Positions 25,100 to 32,243 of a stretch of DNA of 32,243 nucleotides are shown here, in pieces. The DNA comes from an uncultured Clostridia bacterium (lineage in GTDB: Bacteria > Bacillota > Clostridia > TANB77 > CAG-508). Numbering within the stretch: position 1 is the stretch's first letter; each line of letters starts with the position of its first letter. The position numbers were made by a program, and so were the translations under genes. The notes below the pieces were generated by a model that saw only the letters and a list, made by a program, of their open reading frames with translations, had not been told where the DNA came from and ran no database searches. Location of the stretch: contig CARFUA010000001.1 of NCBI GenBank assembly GCA_948976265.1, positions 246,525 to 278,767 of the forward strand, in the 5' to 3' direction.

Positions 25100-25882
25100 A
25101 TGAAAAATGAATTAGACGTTTTGAAGTATAAAGAGTATTTCCATTATGGACTAAATTTTGAAAAAAATGATATATTAGATGCTATCCTATTGGACACTTC
25201 AGAAGAGTTTAATGCTGCTAAAATAGATAAAGAAAAAGTGTATGTGCTAGAAAAAGAAATTGAGCAAAGTGAGGAATTGTATTTACAATTTGAAAGATTT
25301 ATCAAACTTACAACGCCTCATGAGCAAAAATGGTATAGAAAATTAACGAAAAAAGATGTCGCTCCAGATATTGAAGAGCGAATGCAAGAACTTCAGAAAA
25401 GTAATCAGATTGTTGTAGTAACTTATCAGTCGTCAAGTGGAATTTATATAACAGACAGATGGTCTTTTAAGCCAGATGAATATTTAGGAATTCATCGATG
25501 GGCAGATATTGAAGGTTGGATAAAAGAGGATATTTTACCGATTTTAAAATATTTACGTGAGTTAGAAAAAGAGAATCCGTATCAATATTGTTCTTTGTTT
25601 ATGGATACGCAATATGCTAGAAATCTTAATGCGAATCAAGAAACAAAAAGAATCAAAGAGTTATATACTCTGTTTATGGAAATGGTAAAACCAGCCAAAA
25701 GTGATGTAAGTCGTTTATTTAATAGGATAGAATCAGAGGAAGAAAAAAATTTTATACAACAAAATTGTGCAGATTATTGGACAATTACAGATTTAAAAAA
25801 GCAAGCTGAATCAGATAAATATAGACAAAAATTATATAGATGTTGCTCAAGTTTTAGAGACAAGGATTTGAGAGAAAATTGA
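25100..25882 (+). CDS. Protein of unknown function downstream of pyrB
   Basis: 260 residues, soluble, rich in Glu, Lys and aromatic residues, with no membrane segment and no motif I recognise. TAGGAGA precedes ATG 25100, 18 bases after pyrB, so it is probably co-transcribed with pyrB. A terminator follows immediately. The function cannot be inferred. Confidence 0.7.
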   Translation: MKNELDVLKYKEYFHYGLNFEKNDILDAILLDTSEEFNAAKIDKEKVYVLEKEIEQSEELYLQFERFIKLTTPHEQKWYRKLTKKDVAPDIEERMQELQKSNQIVVVTYQSSSGIYITDRWSFKPDEYLGIHRWADIEGWIKEDILPILKYLRELEKENPYQYCSLFMDTQYARNLNANQETKRIKELYTLFMEMVKPAKSDVSRLFNRIESEEEKNFIQQNCADYWTITDLKKQAESDKYRQKLYRCCSSFRDKDLREN

Positions 25883-25883
25883 T

Positions 25884-25916
25884 AAAACCAGCGAAAATTT
25901 TATTTTCGCTGGTTTT
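25884..25916 (+). terminator. Bidirectional terminator
   Basis: 15-bp perfect stem (25884-25898 with 25902-25916), loop TTT, with A-run and T-run flanks on both strands. It serves the pyrB unit and the convergent minus-strand gene, whose stop lies at its edge. Confidence 0.92.
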
Positions 25917-26433
25917 ATAGTCTTTCGATTTTTTGATGAAATAAGTTTCCTAAAATTGTAGTAGCCTTTGTGCCATTTTGAATGGGATCATCGGATTCTT
26001 CGATTTTACAAGTATCATTTGTTAGAGAGTTTTTTATGACAGAAGAAGTTCCTTGGGTTTTGAAAAGTTCATTTAGTTTTGCTTGGTTCCAAACATCGAT
26101 GTTGTATTCTGCAATGCATTTTTTTGCCATATCAGAAATCAAGGCATTTCCTGGTATTAAAACGATGTTGTGATAATGGTTTTTGGTTGCGTATTCCATT
26201 AAAGCTTGAATGGTAATGTGAGATAAAGTAGCGTTTTCTTTGATGACTTTAAATAAGTAATTGTCACCATGAAGTTCTGCTTTCATATAATAATGTGATT
26301 GATTTTGCTGAAGAATAGCAAAATTATGAAATCCTTGACGTTGCAAAATAGAAATTAACCTTGTTGGAGAAGGTTGATTGTATTTTTTAAAAATAATATA
26401 AATAATAAAAATAAAAAAGATTATTTGTAACAT
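25915..26433 (-). CDS. Membrane-anchored protein, possibly restriction-endonuclease-like fold
   Basis: 172 residues. An N-terminal hydrophobic segment (2-16, IIFFIFIIYIIF) is followed by a basic turn and a soluble domain. The run of helix and strand from about 55 to 125, including ALMEYATKNHYHNIVLIPGN, ISDMAKKCIAEYNIDVWNQAKLNEL, resembles the C-terminal half of Mrr-like nuclease domains, but I see no clear D-(D/E)xK catalytic set. It could be a degenerate member or unrelated. AGGAGA precedes ATG 26433, with a good promoter. Confidence 0.6.
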   Translation of the reverse strand: MLQIIFFIFIIYIIFKKYNQPSPTRLISILQRQGFHNFAILQQNQSHYYMKAELHGDNYLFKVIKENATLSHITIQALMEYATKNHYHNIVLIPGNALISDMAKKCIAEYNIDVWNQAKLNELFKTQGTSSVIKNSLTNDTCKIEESDDPIQNGTKATTILGNLFHQKIERL

Positions 26434-26465
26434 AGTTTTTCTCCTAAAATTTATTCTTTAATTTT

Positions 26466-26494
26466 ATTATACAACAAAATTTGTGGTTTTGCAA
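26466..26494 (-). promoter_or_regulatory. Promoter of the 172-residue protein gene
   Basis: On the minus strand: TTGCAA (26494-26489), 17 bases, TATAAT (26471-26466). Confidence 0.75.
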
Positions 26495-26558
26495 TGGGGA
26501 ACGCAGAAAAACAAATGTATAATATGTAGAAATTGAGAAAATAAAATGGCTAGATAAA

Positions 26559-26588
26559 TTGACATAATTTAACAAAGTATGATATAAT
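26559..26588 (+). promoter_or_regulatory. Promoter of the Sua5/pth/bofA/rimO operon
   Basis: TTGACA (26559-26564), 18 bases, TATAAT (26583-26588). Confidence 0.85.
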
Positions 26589-26607
26589 ACCAAATGAGGG
26601 ATTAAAA

Positions 26608-27648
26608 ATGTATTATAATTGGAAAGAAACAACAAATACAGAAGAACTAAAAATAGTATGTAATTTAATCAAAAATGGAGAAATTGTAATATTTCCAACG
26701 GAAACGGTTTATGGAATTGGAGCCAATGCTTTTGATGAAAAAGCTGTCGGCAAAATTTTTATGGCAAAAGGAAGACCATCAGATAATCCACTAATTGTAC
26801 ATATTGCCGATAAAAGAATGATTACAGATATTGCCAAAGAAATAACAGAAGTTGAGCAAAAATTGATTGACCATTTTATGCCAGGACCATTTACGTTGAT
26901 TTTGAAAAAAACAGATAAAATACCCAATATTGTTTCTGCAGGACTTGAAACAGTTGCAATAAGAATGCCAAATCATGTGATTGCAAGAGGAATTATTGCT
27001 TTTTCGGGTGTGCCGATTGCAGCGCCAAGTGCTAATATTTCAGGAAAACCAAGTGGAACAACGGTGGAAGATATTCGCAAAGAATTAGAAGGGAAAGTTT
27101 CCGCAATTGTAGATGGAGGAGAAACTGAAATTGGCTTAGAATCCACAGTTGTAAAGGTGATTGATGAGATTCCTTGCATTTTAAGACCAGGAAAGATAAG
27201 CGTGGAAGATATTCGAAATGTAATCGGTGTGGCTGAACTAGGAAATGGAATTTTCAAGCCAATTGACGAATCTGAAGAAGTGGAAAGTCCAGGTTTAAAG
27301 CATAAACATTATGCACCGAATAAGCCGGCTCAATTGATGTATTCTGAAAATGAAAATGATTTAATTTTTGAAATTAATCGATTAATCAAGTCGTATAAAG
27401 GAGATGTTATATTACTTGGATTTGAAGAGCATAGAGAAAAAATCATTATTTCGGAACAACGTTTTATTAATTTGGGAAGCAAAGAGAATTTAGAACAAAT
27501 TGCTCAAAATCTGTATTCTGCTTTAAGAAAATCAGATGAATTAGCAGGACAATTGATTATCATAGAAGGCGTTAAAAAAGAAGGATTGGGAATTGCAATT
27601 ATGAACAGATTGCTAAGAAGCTGTGGATATCAGTATGAAGAATTTTAA
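26608..27648 (+). CDS. ywlC: L-threonylcarbamoyladenylate synthase (Sua5/YwlC type)
   Basis: 346 residues, the long Sua5 form. The YrdC domain (about 10-200) has the signatures FPTETVYGIGANA, KGRPSDNPLIVH and SAGLETVAIRMP. After the PGLKHKHYAP linker a C-terminal Sua5 domain follows (about 235-346). It makes threonylcarbamoyl-AMP from Thr, bicarbonate and ATP, the first step of t6A37 in tRNAs that read ANN codons. GAGGGA precedes ATG 26608. It heads an operon of translation genes. Confidence 0.94.
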   Translation: MYYNWKETTNTEELKIVCNLIKNGEIVIFPTETVYGIGANAFDEKAVGKIFMAKGRPSDNPLIVHIADKRMITDIAKEITEVEQKLIDHFMPGPFTLILKKTDKIPNIVSAGLETVAIRMPNHVIARGIIAFSGVPIAAPSANISGKPSGTTVEDIRKELEGKVSAIVDGGETEIGLESTVVKVIDEIPCILRPGKISVEDIRNVIGVAELGNGIFKPIDESEEVESPGLKHKHYAPNKPAQLMYSENENDLIFEINRLIKSYKGDVILLGFEEHREKIIISEQRFINLGSKENLEQIAQNLYSALRKSDELAGQLIIIEGVKKEGLGIAIMNRLLRSCGYQYEEF

Positions 27649-27663
27649 GAAACGGAGGAAAAA

Positions 27664-28221
27664 ATGTATTTAATTGTAGGGTTAGGAAATCCAGAGTCAG
27701 ATTATGCCAATACCAGACATAACATGGGTTTCAAAGTTATCAATGAACTTGCAAAACAATATGAAGTTGAAATTTCGCGAAAAAAGTTTAACAGTGAATA
27801 TGGAAATGCCGTGATAGAAGGGCAAAAGGTTTTATTGGTAAAGCCACAAACTTTTATGAATGCTAGTGGAGAAGCAGTAATTGAATTTGCTAATTTTTAT
27901 AAAGTAGAACTAGATAATATCATTATTATTTATGATGATGTGGATATTGATACAGGAAATATCAGAATTCGAAAAAGCGGTTCACCAGGAAGCCATAATG
28001 GTATGAAGTCTGTGGTACATTTTTTAAAGAGTGAAAATTTTCCAAGAATTCGTGTTGGAATTGGAAAACCAGATGAAAATACAGATATTATTGAATATGT
28101 TATTGGAAGTATTCCAGAAGAGGAGAAAGAACAATTACAGCAAGGAATTAAAAAAGCGAAAAATGCGATTGTTGAGTTGTTGAAAAATGGAATCGATTCA
28201 GCAATGAATCAATTTAATTAA
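27664..28221 (+). CDS. pth: Peptidyl-tRNA hydrolase
   Basis: 185 residues with GLGNPESDYANTRHNMGF (catalytic His near 20), KPQTFMNASGEAV, the IYDDVDIDTGNIRIRKSGSPG loop and GSHNGMKS. It recycles tRNA from drop-off peptidyl-tRNAs. CGGAGGA precedes ATG 27664. If ribosomes stall at CGG codons here, this enzyme would also clear the products, though that is speculation. Confidence 0.97.
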   Translation: MYLIVGLGNPESDYANTRHNMGFKVINELAKQYEVEISRKKFNSEYGNAVIEGQKVLLVKPQTFMNASGEAVIEFANFYKVELDNIIIIYDDVDIDTGNIRIRKSGSPGSHNGMKSVVHFLKSENFPRIRVGIGKPDENTDIIEYVIGSIPEEEKEQLQQGIKKAKNAIVELLKNGIDSAMNQFN

Positions 28222-28232
28222 AAGGAGAAAAA

Positions 28233-28472
28233 ATGGGATTTGGAGTTTATTTAATAGCGGTAGGAATTTTAATGTTAGTGCTAAAAATATTAACGTTTCC
28301 GATTAGACTTATGTTTAAAATTTTAGTCAATTCAATAATTGGTGGTTTGATTTTATGGCTTTTAGCAAAAGTAGGAATTTTCATAGTAATGACTTGGTGG
28401 AGTTGCTTGCTAGTTGGGATTTTGGGAGTTCCGGGAGTCATAATTTTGATTGTATTATCAATTATTTTTTAG
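28233..28472 (+). CDS. BofA-family (pro-sigma-K processing inhibitor-like) membrane protein
   Basis: 79 residues with three hydrophobic stretches. The pattern KILVNSIIGGLILWLL and then VGILGVPGVIILIVLSII, the latter at the C-terminus, matches the BofA family, whose Bacillus member holds SpoIVFB inactive in the forespore membrane. In Clostridia, BofA-like proteins also occur without SpoIVFB, so the exact role is uncertain. AAAAGGAG precedes ATG 28233; it lies between pth and rimO with gaps of about 10 bases. Confidence 0.7.
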   Translation: MGFGVYLIAVGILMLVLKILTFPIRLMFKILVNSIIGGLILWLLAKVGIFIVMTWWSCLLVGILGVPGVIILIVLSIIF

Positions 28473-28481
28473 GAGAAATAA

Positions 28482-29789
28482 ATGAAAGTAGGATTTATAT
28501 CATTAGGATGTAGCAAGAATTTAGTTGATACAGAAATGTTTGTTGGATTGTTTCAAAAGGAAAAATTTGAGATTGTGAATTGTCCAGAAGAAGCAGAGCT
28601 GATTGTGATTAATACTTGTGGATTTATTGAAAGTGCCAAAGAAGAAGCAATTAACACAATTTTGGAAATGGCAGAATTAAAGGAAAAAGGAAACTGCCAA
28701 TTTTTAATTGCTACAGGTTGTTTGGTAAAACGATACAAAAAAGAATTAGAAAAAGCATTACCAGAAGTGGATTTGTTTTTGTCAGTGGATGAATATGATG
28801 AAATGTGGAACAAAATCGAAGATTTGTTAGGCTTGAACAGAAAATCTAAAAATACGTTAGATTATATGAATAGAGTGCTTGCCACAGGTGATACAACAGC
28901 GTATTTGAAAATTGCGGAAGGTTGTAGTAATCATTGTACTTATTGTGCGATTCCAAGTATTCGTGGACCATATGTGAGTAGACCAATGGAAGAAATTTTG
29001 GAGGAAGCAAAACGTCTTGCCCAATTGGGCTATAAAGAAATTATTGTCATTGCACAAGATACGACGAAATATGGAATCGATTTGTACGGCGAACCTAGAT
29101 TAGCAGAGTTGTTGGAAAAACTTTGCCAAATAGATGGTTTTAGGTGGATTCGATTTTTGTATGCTTATCCAGAAAGTATCACAGAGGAATTGATTGAAGT
29201 TGTTAAAAAGAATGAGAAGATTTGTCATTATTTTGATATTCCATTGCAACATTTTTCAGATAAAGTTCTCAAAAGAATGAATCGAAAAAGTGATGCGAAA
29301 TCCATTGAAATATTAATTCAGAAGTTACGCCAAGAAATTCCAGATGTGATAATCAGAACCACAATGATAGTTGGATTTCCAGGTGAAACAGAAGAAGATT
29401 TTTCAGAATTATATAATTTTATCCAAAGAACGAAATTTGATAAATTAGGCGCTTTTCCGTATTCTAAAGAAGAGGGAACGCCTGCTAGTAAGTTAAAAGA
29501 GCAAATTCATTATAAAACAAAACAGAAACGTTGGAATTTAATCATGAAAAGCCAAAAAGAGATTTCGGAGAGTAAATTAAAAGAAAAAATAGGGAATAAT
29601 TATACTGCAATCATCGATGGAATGACGGAAGATGGGAAGTATTTAATTGCCAGAAGTTATATGGATATTCCAGATGAGGATAGTGTAATTTATATAAGGA
29701 ATAATGGAAAAATCCACGTTGGAGAATTTGTGAAATGTAAAATTGTAGATGTGAATGGATATGATTTGGTGGGAGAAATAAAAGGATAA
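28482..29789 (+). CDS. rimO: Ribosomal protein S12 methylthiotransferase
   Basis: 435 residues. The N-terminal MTTase domain has three cluster cysteines (Cys10 in LGCSKNLVD, Cys46, Cys80), the radical-SAM motif is Cys148-x3-Cys152-x2-Cys155, and a C-terminal TRAM domain spans about 370-435. LGCSKNLVDTE and IRGPYVSRPMEE are RimO-specific and distinguish it from MiaB. It methylthiolates an aspartate of S12. AGGAGA precedes ATG 28482. It is last in the operon, and I see no terminator before the next promoter. Confidence 0.95.
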   Translation: MKVGFISLGCSKNLVDTEMFVGLFQKEKFEIVNCPEEAELIVINTCGFIESAKEEAINTILEMAELKEKGNCQFLIATGCLVKRYKKELEKALPEVDLFLSVDEYDEMWNKIEDLLGLNRKSKNTLDYMNRVLATGDTTAYLKIAEGCSNHCTYCAIPSIRGPYVSRPMEEILEEAKRLAQLGYKEIIVIAQDTTKYGIDLYGEPRLAELLEKLCQIDGFRWIRFLYAYPESITEELIEVVKKNEKICHYFDIPLQHFSDKVLKRMNRKSDAKSIEILIQKLRQEIPDVIIRTTMIVGFPGETEEDFSELYNFIQRTKFDKLGAFPYSKEEGTPASKLKEQIHYKTKQKRWNLIMKSQKEISESKLKEKIGNNYTAIIDGMTEDGKYLIARSYMDIPDEDSVIYIRNNGKIHVGEFVKCKIVDVNGYDLVGEIKG

Positions 29790-29796
29790 GTTACAA

Positions 29797-29825
29797 TTGA
29801 CAAATTTAGATTATTCTGCTATAAT
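29797..29825 (+). promoter_or_regulatory. Perfect consensus promoter of the GNAT-M20 operon
   Basis: TTGACA (29797-29802), 17 bases, TATAAT (29820-29825). It starts a leader of about 225 bases. Confidence 0.92.
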
Positions 29826-29848
29826 AAAATTATAAAAGAGGTAAAATT

Positions 29849-29905
29849 ATGAAATTAACAATATTTTTAAACAATCAATTGCATCATCATTTTAGGAGCT
29901 TGTAA
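29849..29905 (+). CDS. Candidate 18-residue leader peptide
   Basis: MKLTIFLNNQLHHHFRSL, with AAGAGGT (29836-29842) 6 bases before the ATG and about 17 bases after the predicted transcription start. Its TAA (29903-29905) overlaps the first strand of the attenuator that follows. The three adjacent His and the near-terminal Arg-Ser-Leu are possible stalling points. No homologue is known to me. Confidence 0.55.
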   Translation: MKLTIFLNNQLHHHFRSL

Positions 29906-30026
29906 CTATTGCATTTAAAAAATGTCATAGGTACAGGCTAAAAGTGCTGTGCCTATGATAGTTTAAAAATATTGAATTATATGTTTTGACTATCGATAGG
30001 AAAAATTCTATGGATAGTCTTTTTTT
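29904..30026 (+). promoter_or_regulatory. 1-2-3-4 transcription attenuator upstream of GNAT-M20
   Basis: P1 is 29904-29909 with 29958-29963 and encloses P2 (29911-29916 with 29920-29925) and P3 (29926-29936 with 29947-29957), a compact three-way junction. The terminator is 29988-29999 with 30008-30019 (one mismatch), then seven T's. Strand 2 (29957-29963) can pair instead with 29988-29994 of the terminator (7 bp, one G-U). Thus P1 permits termination, and blocking strand 1 permits read-through. Strand 1 lies on the leader-peptide stop codon. Confidence 0.65.
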
Positions 30027-30057
30027 ATCTTTTTTAATATAGGATAGGAGGGAAAAT

Positions 30058-30651
30058 ATGAGTGGTAAAATTAAGGAACTTACGGATTTTGATGATTTTA
30101 AAAAGGTGTATAGGGTATTTTCAGGTCCACCTTATAATGAGAAACATACAGAAGAAGAACTAGAAGAGATTTTTAAGGAATATCAAGAAAATGGATATAT
30201 GTATGGTGCATATAAGGATACCGAATGCCTGGGACTAATTGCTTTGGAAAGGGGAGCAAAAACAAATCAACCAGTTAATTTTCAACATGAAAATGTAATG
30301 TATTTAGCAGATGTTGCAGTATTAAATTCTTATAGAAGGCAAGGATTGGGAAATAGACTGATGTTATATGGAGTGATGCAATCCAAAGCATTGGGGTACG
30401 AAAAATTATATATGAGAACTTTGGAAAGAGGGTCCATGTCGTATAATATTGCTTTGAGGATAGGATTTAGACAAATTCCCAATGTATTTCAAGGTGTTGA
30501 AAGAGAAAGAGTAAATGGCGGAATAGAAATTATGCAAAATATATTTTTGGAAATTGATTTAAAATCTTTGGATAGAGAAAAATTAAAACAAGGAATAAAA
30601 TTGGTAAATTCTGATAAAGAAAGAGAAGACAAAGGAGAAGTAGAATGTTAA
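30058..30651 (+). CDS. GNAT-family N-acetyltransferase
   Basis: 197 residues. The acetyl-CoA site is RRQGLGNRL after the strand MYLADVAVLNSY, and the C-terminal part includes ALRIGFRQI, the usual GNAT end motif; a charged tail follows. The substrate is unknown. TAGGAGGG precedes ATG 30058. The 4-codon overlap style (stop inside ATGTTAA) joins it to the M20 gene, so the two proteins are likely made together. Control is probably by the attenuator upstream. Confidence 0.85.
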   Translation: MSGKIKELTDFDDFKKVYRVFSGPPYNEKHTEEELEEIFKEYQENGYMYGAYKDTECLGLIALERGAKTNQPVNFQHENVMYLADVAVLNSYRRQGLGNRLMLYGVMQSKALGYEKLYMRTLERGSMSYNIALRIGFRQIPNVFQGVERERVNGGIEIMQNIFLEIDLKSLDREKLKQGIKLVNSDKEREDKGEVEC

Positions 30652-31670
30652 ATGTTGAGAAAATTTTAGAAGATTTAGTAAAATTTGATACGGTTCGAGA
30701 TAAGGAGAATAAAGCAATATTGGATTATATTGAAAATACATTAAATTTAATGTATTTTAAAACGGAAAAAAAGGATAAATTTTTGATTATGTCTAATCAA
30801 GATAAAACGCCGTTAGGTTTTTTAGGACATACGGATACAGTTGGATTTTCAGATAATTGGAAGCATTCCCCATTTTCTTTAACAAAGAAGGATAATAAAA
30901 TATATGGTTTAGGTGTTTGTGACATGAAATCAGGAATTGCAGCCATGATTTCTGCTATATCTCAAATTGATTTTAAAAATTTACCAAAAGGAATAAAGTT
31001 ATATTTTACGTATGATGAAGAAATCGGATTTTCTGGCATTCAGGAAATTTTAAAATATGAAAAAAATTTTCCTGAAATGATGATAATAGGCGAACCAACG
31101 AATAATGAAATAATAGTGGGAAGTAAAGGATTACTAGAATATGAGATTTCAGTAAAAGGAATAAAAGTACATTCTAGTACGCCAGAGAAAGGAAAAAATG
31201 CTATTGTGAGCGCAGTATCTTTGATTCGTGAATTACAGGAATTTTATGAGCAAGAATTAAAAAAAGAGCAAAACCCTAATTTTGAAATACCCTATATGAC
31301 CATGAATATTGGAAAAATAGAAGGAGGAACCGCAATTAATTGTGTCCCAGATTTTTGCAAATTTCTGGTGGATTTTAGAACCGTCAATAAAGTGGCTGAA
31401 AAAAATATAATGCATAAAATCGATTTTCTAAAGCAGAAGTATAATGCGGATGTTAGGGAATTGAATCATATTCCAATGTTTTTTAATTCTTCTGAAGAAT
31501 CTTCAAAAACCTGTAATTTTATTACAGAAGCAAGTTTTCTAAAAAACAATCGCATTATATTGGGGGCAGGACCTATTACGGCTCATGAAGTAAATGAATA
31601 TGTTTCAGTCAACAGCTTATACAAATTAGTAGAACAATATAAACAAATGATTGAAAGAATTTGCAAATAA
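30645..31670 (+). CDS. M20-family metallopeptidase/deacylase (ArgE/DapE-like)
   Basis: 341 residues with the M20 metal ligands: His in GFLGHTDTVGFSD, Asp in GVCDMKSG, Glu-Glu in TYDEEIGF, Glu in IIGEPT, and His in ITAHEVNEYV. A lid/dimerisation domain (about 165-275) contains GLLEYEISVKGIKVHSSTP. The family removes acyl groups from amino acids or dipeptides (acetylornithine, succinyl-DAP and others); the substrate cannot be chosen from sequence alone. Pairing with a GNAT suggests acylation and deacylation of a related metabolite. It overlaps the GNAT stop by 7 bases. Confidence 0.87.
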   Translation: MLNVEKILEDLVKFDTVRDKENKAILDYIENTLNLMYFKTEKKDKFLIMSNQDKTPLGFLGHTDTVGFSDNWKHSPFSLTKKDNKIYGLGVCDMKSGIAAMISAISQIDFKNLPKGIKLYFTYDEEIGFSGIQEILKYEKNFPEMMIIGEPTNNEIIVGSKGLLEYEISVKGIKVHSSTPEKGKNAIVSAVSLIRELQEFYEQELKKEQNPNFEIPYMTMNIGKIEGGTAINCVPDFCKFLVDFRTVNKVAEKNIMHKIDFLKQKYNADVRELNHIPMFFNSSEESSKTCNFITEASFLKNNRIILGAGPITAHEVNEYVSVNSLYKLVEQYKQMIERICK

Positions 31671-31695
31671 GAGGAAAATTCTTAAACAAATTTAG

Positions 31696-31724
31696 TTGAC
31701 TAAAAGACGAAATTTTTATATAAT
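31696..31724 (+). promoter_or_regulatory. Promoter of the last, partial gene
   Basis: TTGACT (31696-31701), 17 bases, TATAAT (31719-31724). Confidence 0.82.
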
Positions 31725-31759
31725 ATACAAAATATATTAACCAATGAAAGGAGCCAAAA

Positions 31760-32243
31760 ATGTTTAAAAAATTTGTTACTTTTGTCATGTTAATATTGGT
31801 TTTGTGTGGTTTAGGAATGGGCATATATTTTGCTACTTCCTCAAATCGAAAAGCGCAAACACAGCTACAAATGAGTGAAACTATTTTGGAAATGTTGCAA
31901 ACAAAACAAGTGGAAATTAATGAATTTTTTACATTTGGGAAATGTCTTAATTTTTCAGGAAAATTAGTAGGCGTTTCGAAGGATAATTTTGAAAGTGCAA
32001 AATTGTATGTAACAGATGGCTCCGGATTTGAAAAAACGTATCCAATTAATGGAAAATTCGAAGAAGGAAATTTAAGTTTGTCAACCACAGATGAAATAAA
32101 TAATGGATTGCTATTAGATGATTTGCCAGAAGGAAAATATGTTGTTTTAATTAGGCTGAAACTGAATAATAGTATCAATCCGAAATATTATTCTTTAAAA
32201 AACATTTCAGACTATCCTGACATAGAATATTATACGATTACAA
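31760..32243 (+). CDS. Exported or membrane-anchored protein, 3'-truncated
   Basis: 161 codons are visible, with no stop before the window ends. MFKKF is followed by a hydrophobic segment (about 6-25, ending GMGIYFA) that works as a signal anchor, then a short helix and a beta-rich domain (about 55-161) with YVTDG, KTYPING and LDDLPEGKYVVLIRL. The beta domain with an LxDLPEG turn resembles N-terminal domains of cell-wall hydrolases of Clostridia, but the catalytic part is outside the window, so I assign no function. AAAGGAG precedes ATG 31760. Confidence 0.75.
   Translation, partial: MFKKFVTFVMLILVLCGLGMGIYFATSSNRKAQTQLQMSETILEMLQTKQVEINEFFTFGKCLNFSGKLVGVSKDNFESAKLYVTDGSGFEKTYPINGKFEEGNLSLSTTDEINNGLLLDDLPEGKYVVLIRLKLNNSINPKYYSLKNISDYPDIEYYTIT

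Noticed and set aside
29849..30026. T-box or his-operon attenuator in front of the GNAT gene
   Set aside because: No T-box sequence or specifier loop is present. Three His codons are too few, and the genes are not histidine-related, so the signal is left open.
31609..32178. Minus-strand frame of 189 codons at the window end
   Set aside because: It is a shadow of the plus-strand exported protein, which has a promoter, an RBS and a signal anchor; the minus frame has none and is Ser/Phe-rich, as reverse complements of such genes are.
1..32243. TGA reassignment
   Set aside because: TGA ends several genes at the expected place (e.g. MATE at 4595, rsmA at 14186, the gene ending at 25882) and does not appear in frame inside conserved domains.

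Overview
The window comes from a low-GC, Gram-positive anaerobe, most likely a member of the Clostridia. The evidence is AT-rich coding sequence with strong Shine-Dalgarno sites, textbook TTGACA-17-TATAAT promoters, a three-subunit [FeFe] hydrogenase, diaminopimelate epimerase, a BofA-family protein and PASTA-type penicillin-binding protein. TAA, TAG and TGA all act as stops. No prophage, insertion sequence or CRISPR array was seen.

Layout. 1-987: 3' part of a DUF1524/HNH (GmrSD-like) protein. 1126-2968: YtrA-like GntR regulator, ABC ATPase (broken by a +1 shift) and ABC permease. 3117-4595: MATE exporter behind a leader that looks like a guanidine-IV riboswitch. 4615-7433: small membrane protein, SOS-type Y-family polymerase, membrane protein. 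7491-7582: tRNA-Ser(GGA). 7742-9325 (minus): M14 murein peptidase and a short ORF. 9525-11285: large membrane-anchored protein. 11433-14165: unknown gene, hslO, dGTPase-like gene, TSCPD protein. 14186-15049 (minus): rsmA. 15168-19651: HD protein, degenerate J-domain membrane protein, class B PBP (broken by a second +1 shift), dapF. 19878-23998: hydCBA. 24182-26433: pyrB, an unknown gene and a minus-strand membrane protein. 26608-29789: Sua5-type protein, pth, bofA-like gene, rimO. 29797-31670: leader peptide plus attenuator, then GNAT and M20 genes. 31760 to the end: 5' part of an exported protein.

The main discovery candidate concerns the codon CGG. I checked by hand the reading frame of every CGG triplet on the sense strand of every gene. 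The window encodes about 300 arginines (hand count) with AGA, AGG, CGT, CGA and CGC, and none with CGG. The only two in-frame CGG codons sit exactly where two conserved genes (ABC ATPase, class B PBP) need a +1 shift. Both have the form NTT CGG N. In both, skipping the C restores a perfect family match with a glycine (GGN) and no lost or extra residue. This suggests that CGG is unread or nearly unread here and serves as a programmed +1 frameshift signal.

Two RNA switches are also visible. Upstream of the MATE gene, an aptamer-like fold competes with a terminator, and its hairpin loop is complementary to the 3' arm of that terminator. Upstream of the GNAT-M20 operon, an 18-codon leader ORF ends on strand 1 of a 1-2-3-4 attenuator.
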